DNA of 64,000 nucleotides from Fragum whitleyi (lineage: Eukaryota; Mollusca; Bivalvia; Cardiida; Cardiidae). The translations under genes were made by a program, and so were the position numbers. Below are positions 63,673-64,000 of the stretch, one piece after another. How positions within the stretch are numbered: position 1 is the first letter of the stretch; each line of letters starts with the position of its first letter. The notes beneath the pieces are model-generated. The model saw nothing but the letters and a program-made list of their open reading frames with translations. It was not told the DNA's origin and did no database searches. The DNA lies in NCBI GenBank assembly GCA_948146395.1, contig OX411544.1:41382807-41446806 (forward strand). Reading direction: 5' to 3'.

Positions 63673-64000
63673 CAATGGTCCTTTTGTTTTAATATTGTTT
63701 TAGCAGTGTACTCCATTTTAGACGGTGTTGTATGGGACCCGCGTTATGTTTGCCACCAACAAGCCGCCACGAGTTTAATTTTTAGGTCCGCATATAATCA
63801 GAATCTGAGCAAATATCAAATTCGGGCCTAGGTGAGTCCCTTTAATGATAAAAACTGCCACTAGAGGGCCCACAGAGGACCCGCGTGACTATTTTTCTTG
63901 TGGGAATAGGGATATATTTGACGGATAGTTCAGTGCGAAAAAAGTTTCCACTCCTTAATTTTTTATATAGAATGGAACTATGTGTAGCTCGGGTAATTTC
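63673..64000. other. No feature recognised
   Basis: Window end. No coding frame with a recognisable domain. The stretch CCACTAGAGGGCCCACAGAG is GC-richer than its surroundings. Confidence 0.35.

Overview
This is AT-rich, repeat-crowded animal nuclear DNA. It holds one clearly recognisable protein gene, a BBS1 (Bardet-Biedl syndrome 1) orthologue on the minus strand. Fourteen coding exons run from 51524 down to 13336. The rest is almost entirely mobile elements and their wreckage. The organism is most likely a bivalve mollusc. That rests on an animal-type intron-rich BBS1 and on interspersed families with AACAAGAG starts, GGCCTTCGGCC-type hairpin ends, GACGGACGG runs and 145-160 bp internal tandem units, which I associate with bivalve genomes. 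The species cannot be named from the sequence.

Layout. 1-13335: no gene found. This stretch has foldback and palindromic elements (1-5400), a tRNA-derived repeat, a 5'-truncated non-LTR reverse transcriptase with a frameshift (6039-6979), GA microsatellites, a long-TIR transposon (8799-9437) and several MITEs. 13336-51524: BBS1. Its exons are small (47-244 bp) and its introns (up to 8.5 kb) are filled with repeats, often to within 10-30 bp of a splice site. Spliced exons 2-15 give 575 codons plus a stop, all in phase. With a short exon 1 the protein would be close to the 593 residues of human BBS1. Exon 1 was not confidently found. 51525-64000: upstream region with a mariner-like relic, an AACAAGAG element, a 3.4 kb composite repeat (56359-59779), a TCTCGCGAGA promoter-like palindrome (60096), a possible 85-residue ORF and further repeats.

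How things work together. BBS1 is a BBSome subunit acting in ciliary membrane-protein traffic; no other pathway partner is visible. The notable biology is in the repeats. (i) Degenerate ghost copies of BBS1 exons 11 and 12 lie in neighbouring introns. (ii) At least six element families share one architecture: AACAAGAG at the 5' end, a hairpin plus TAAAA at the 3' end, and a family-specific subterminal inverted repeat that covaries between the two ends. (iii) Transposons are packed right up to many BBS1 splice sites. All coordinates and alignments were made by eye.
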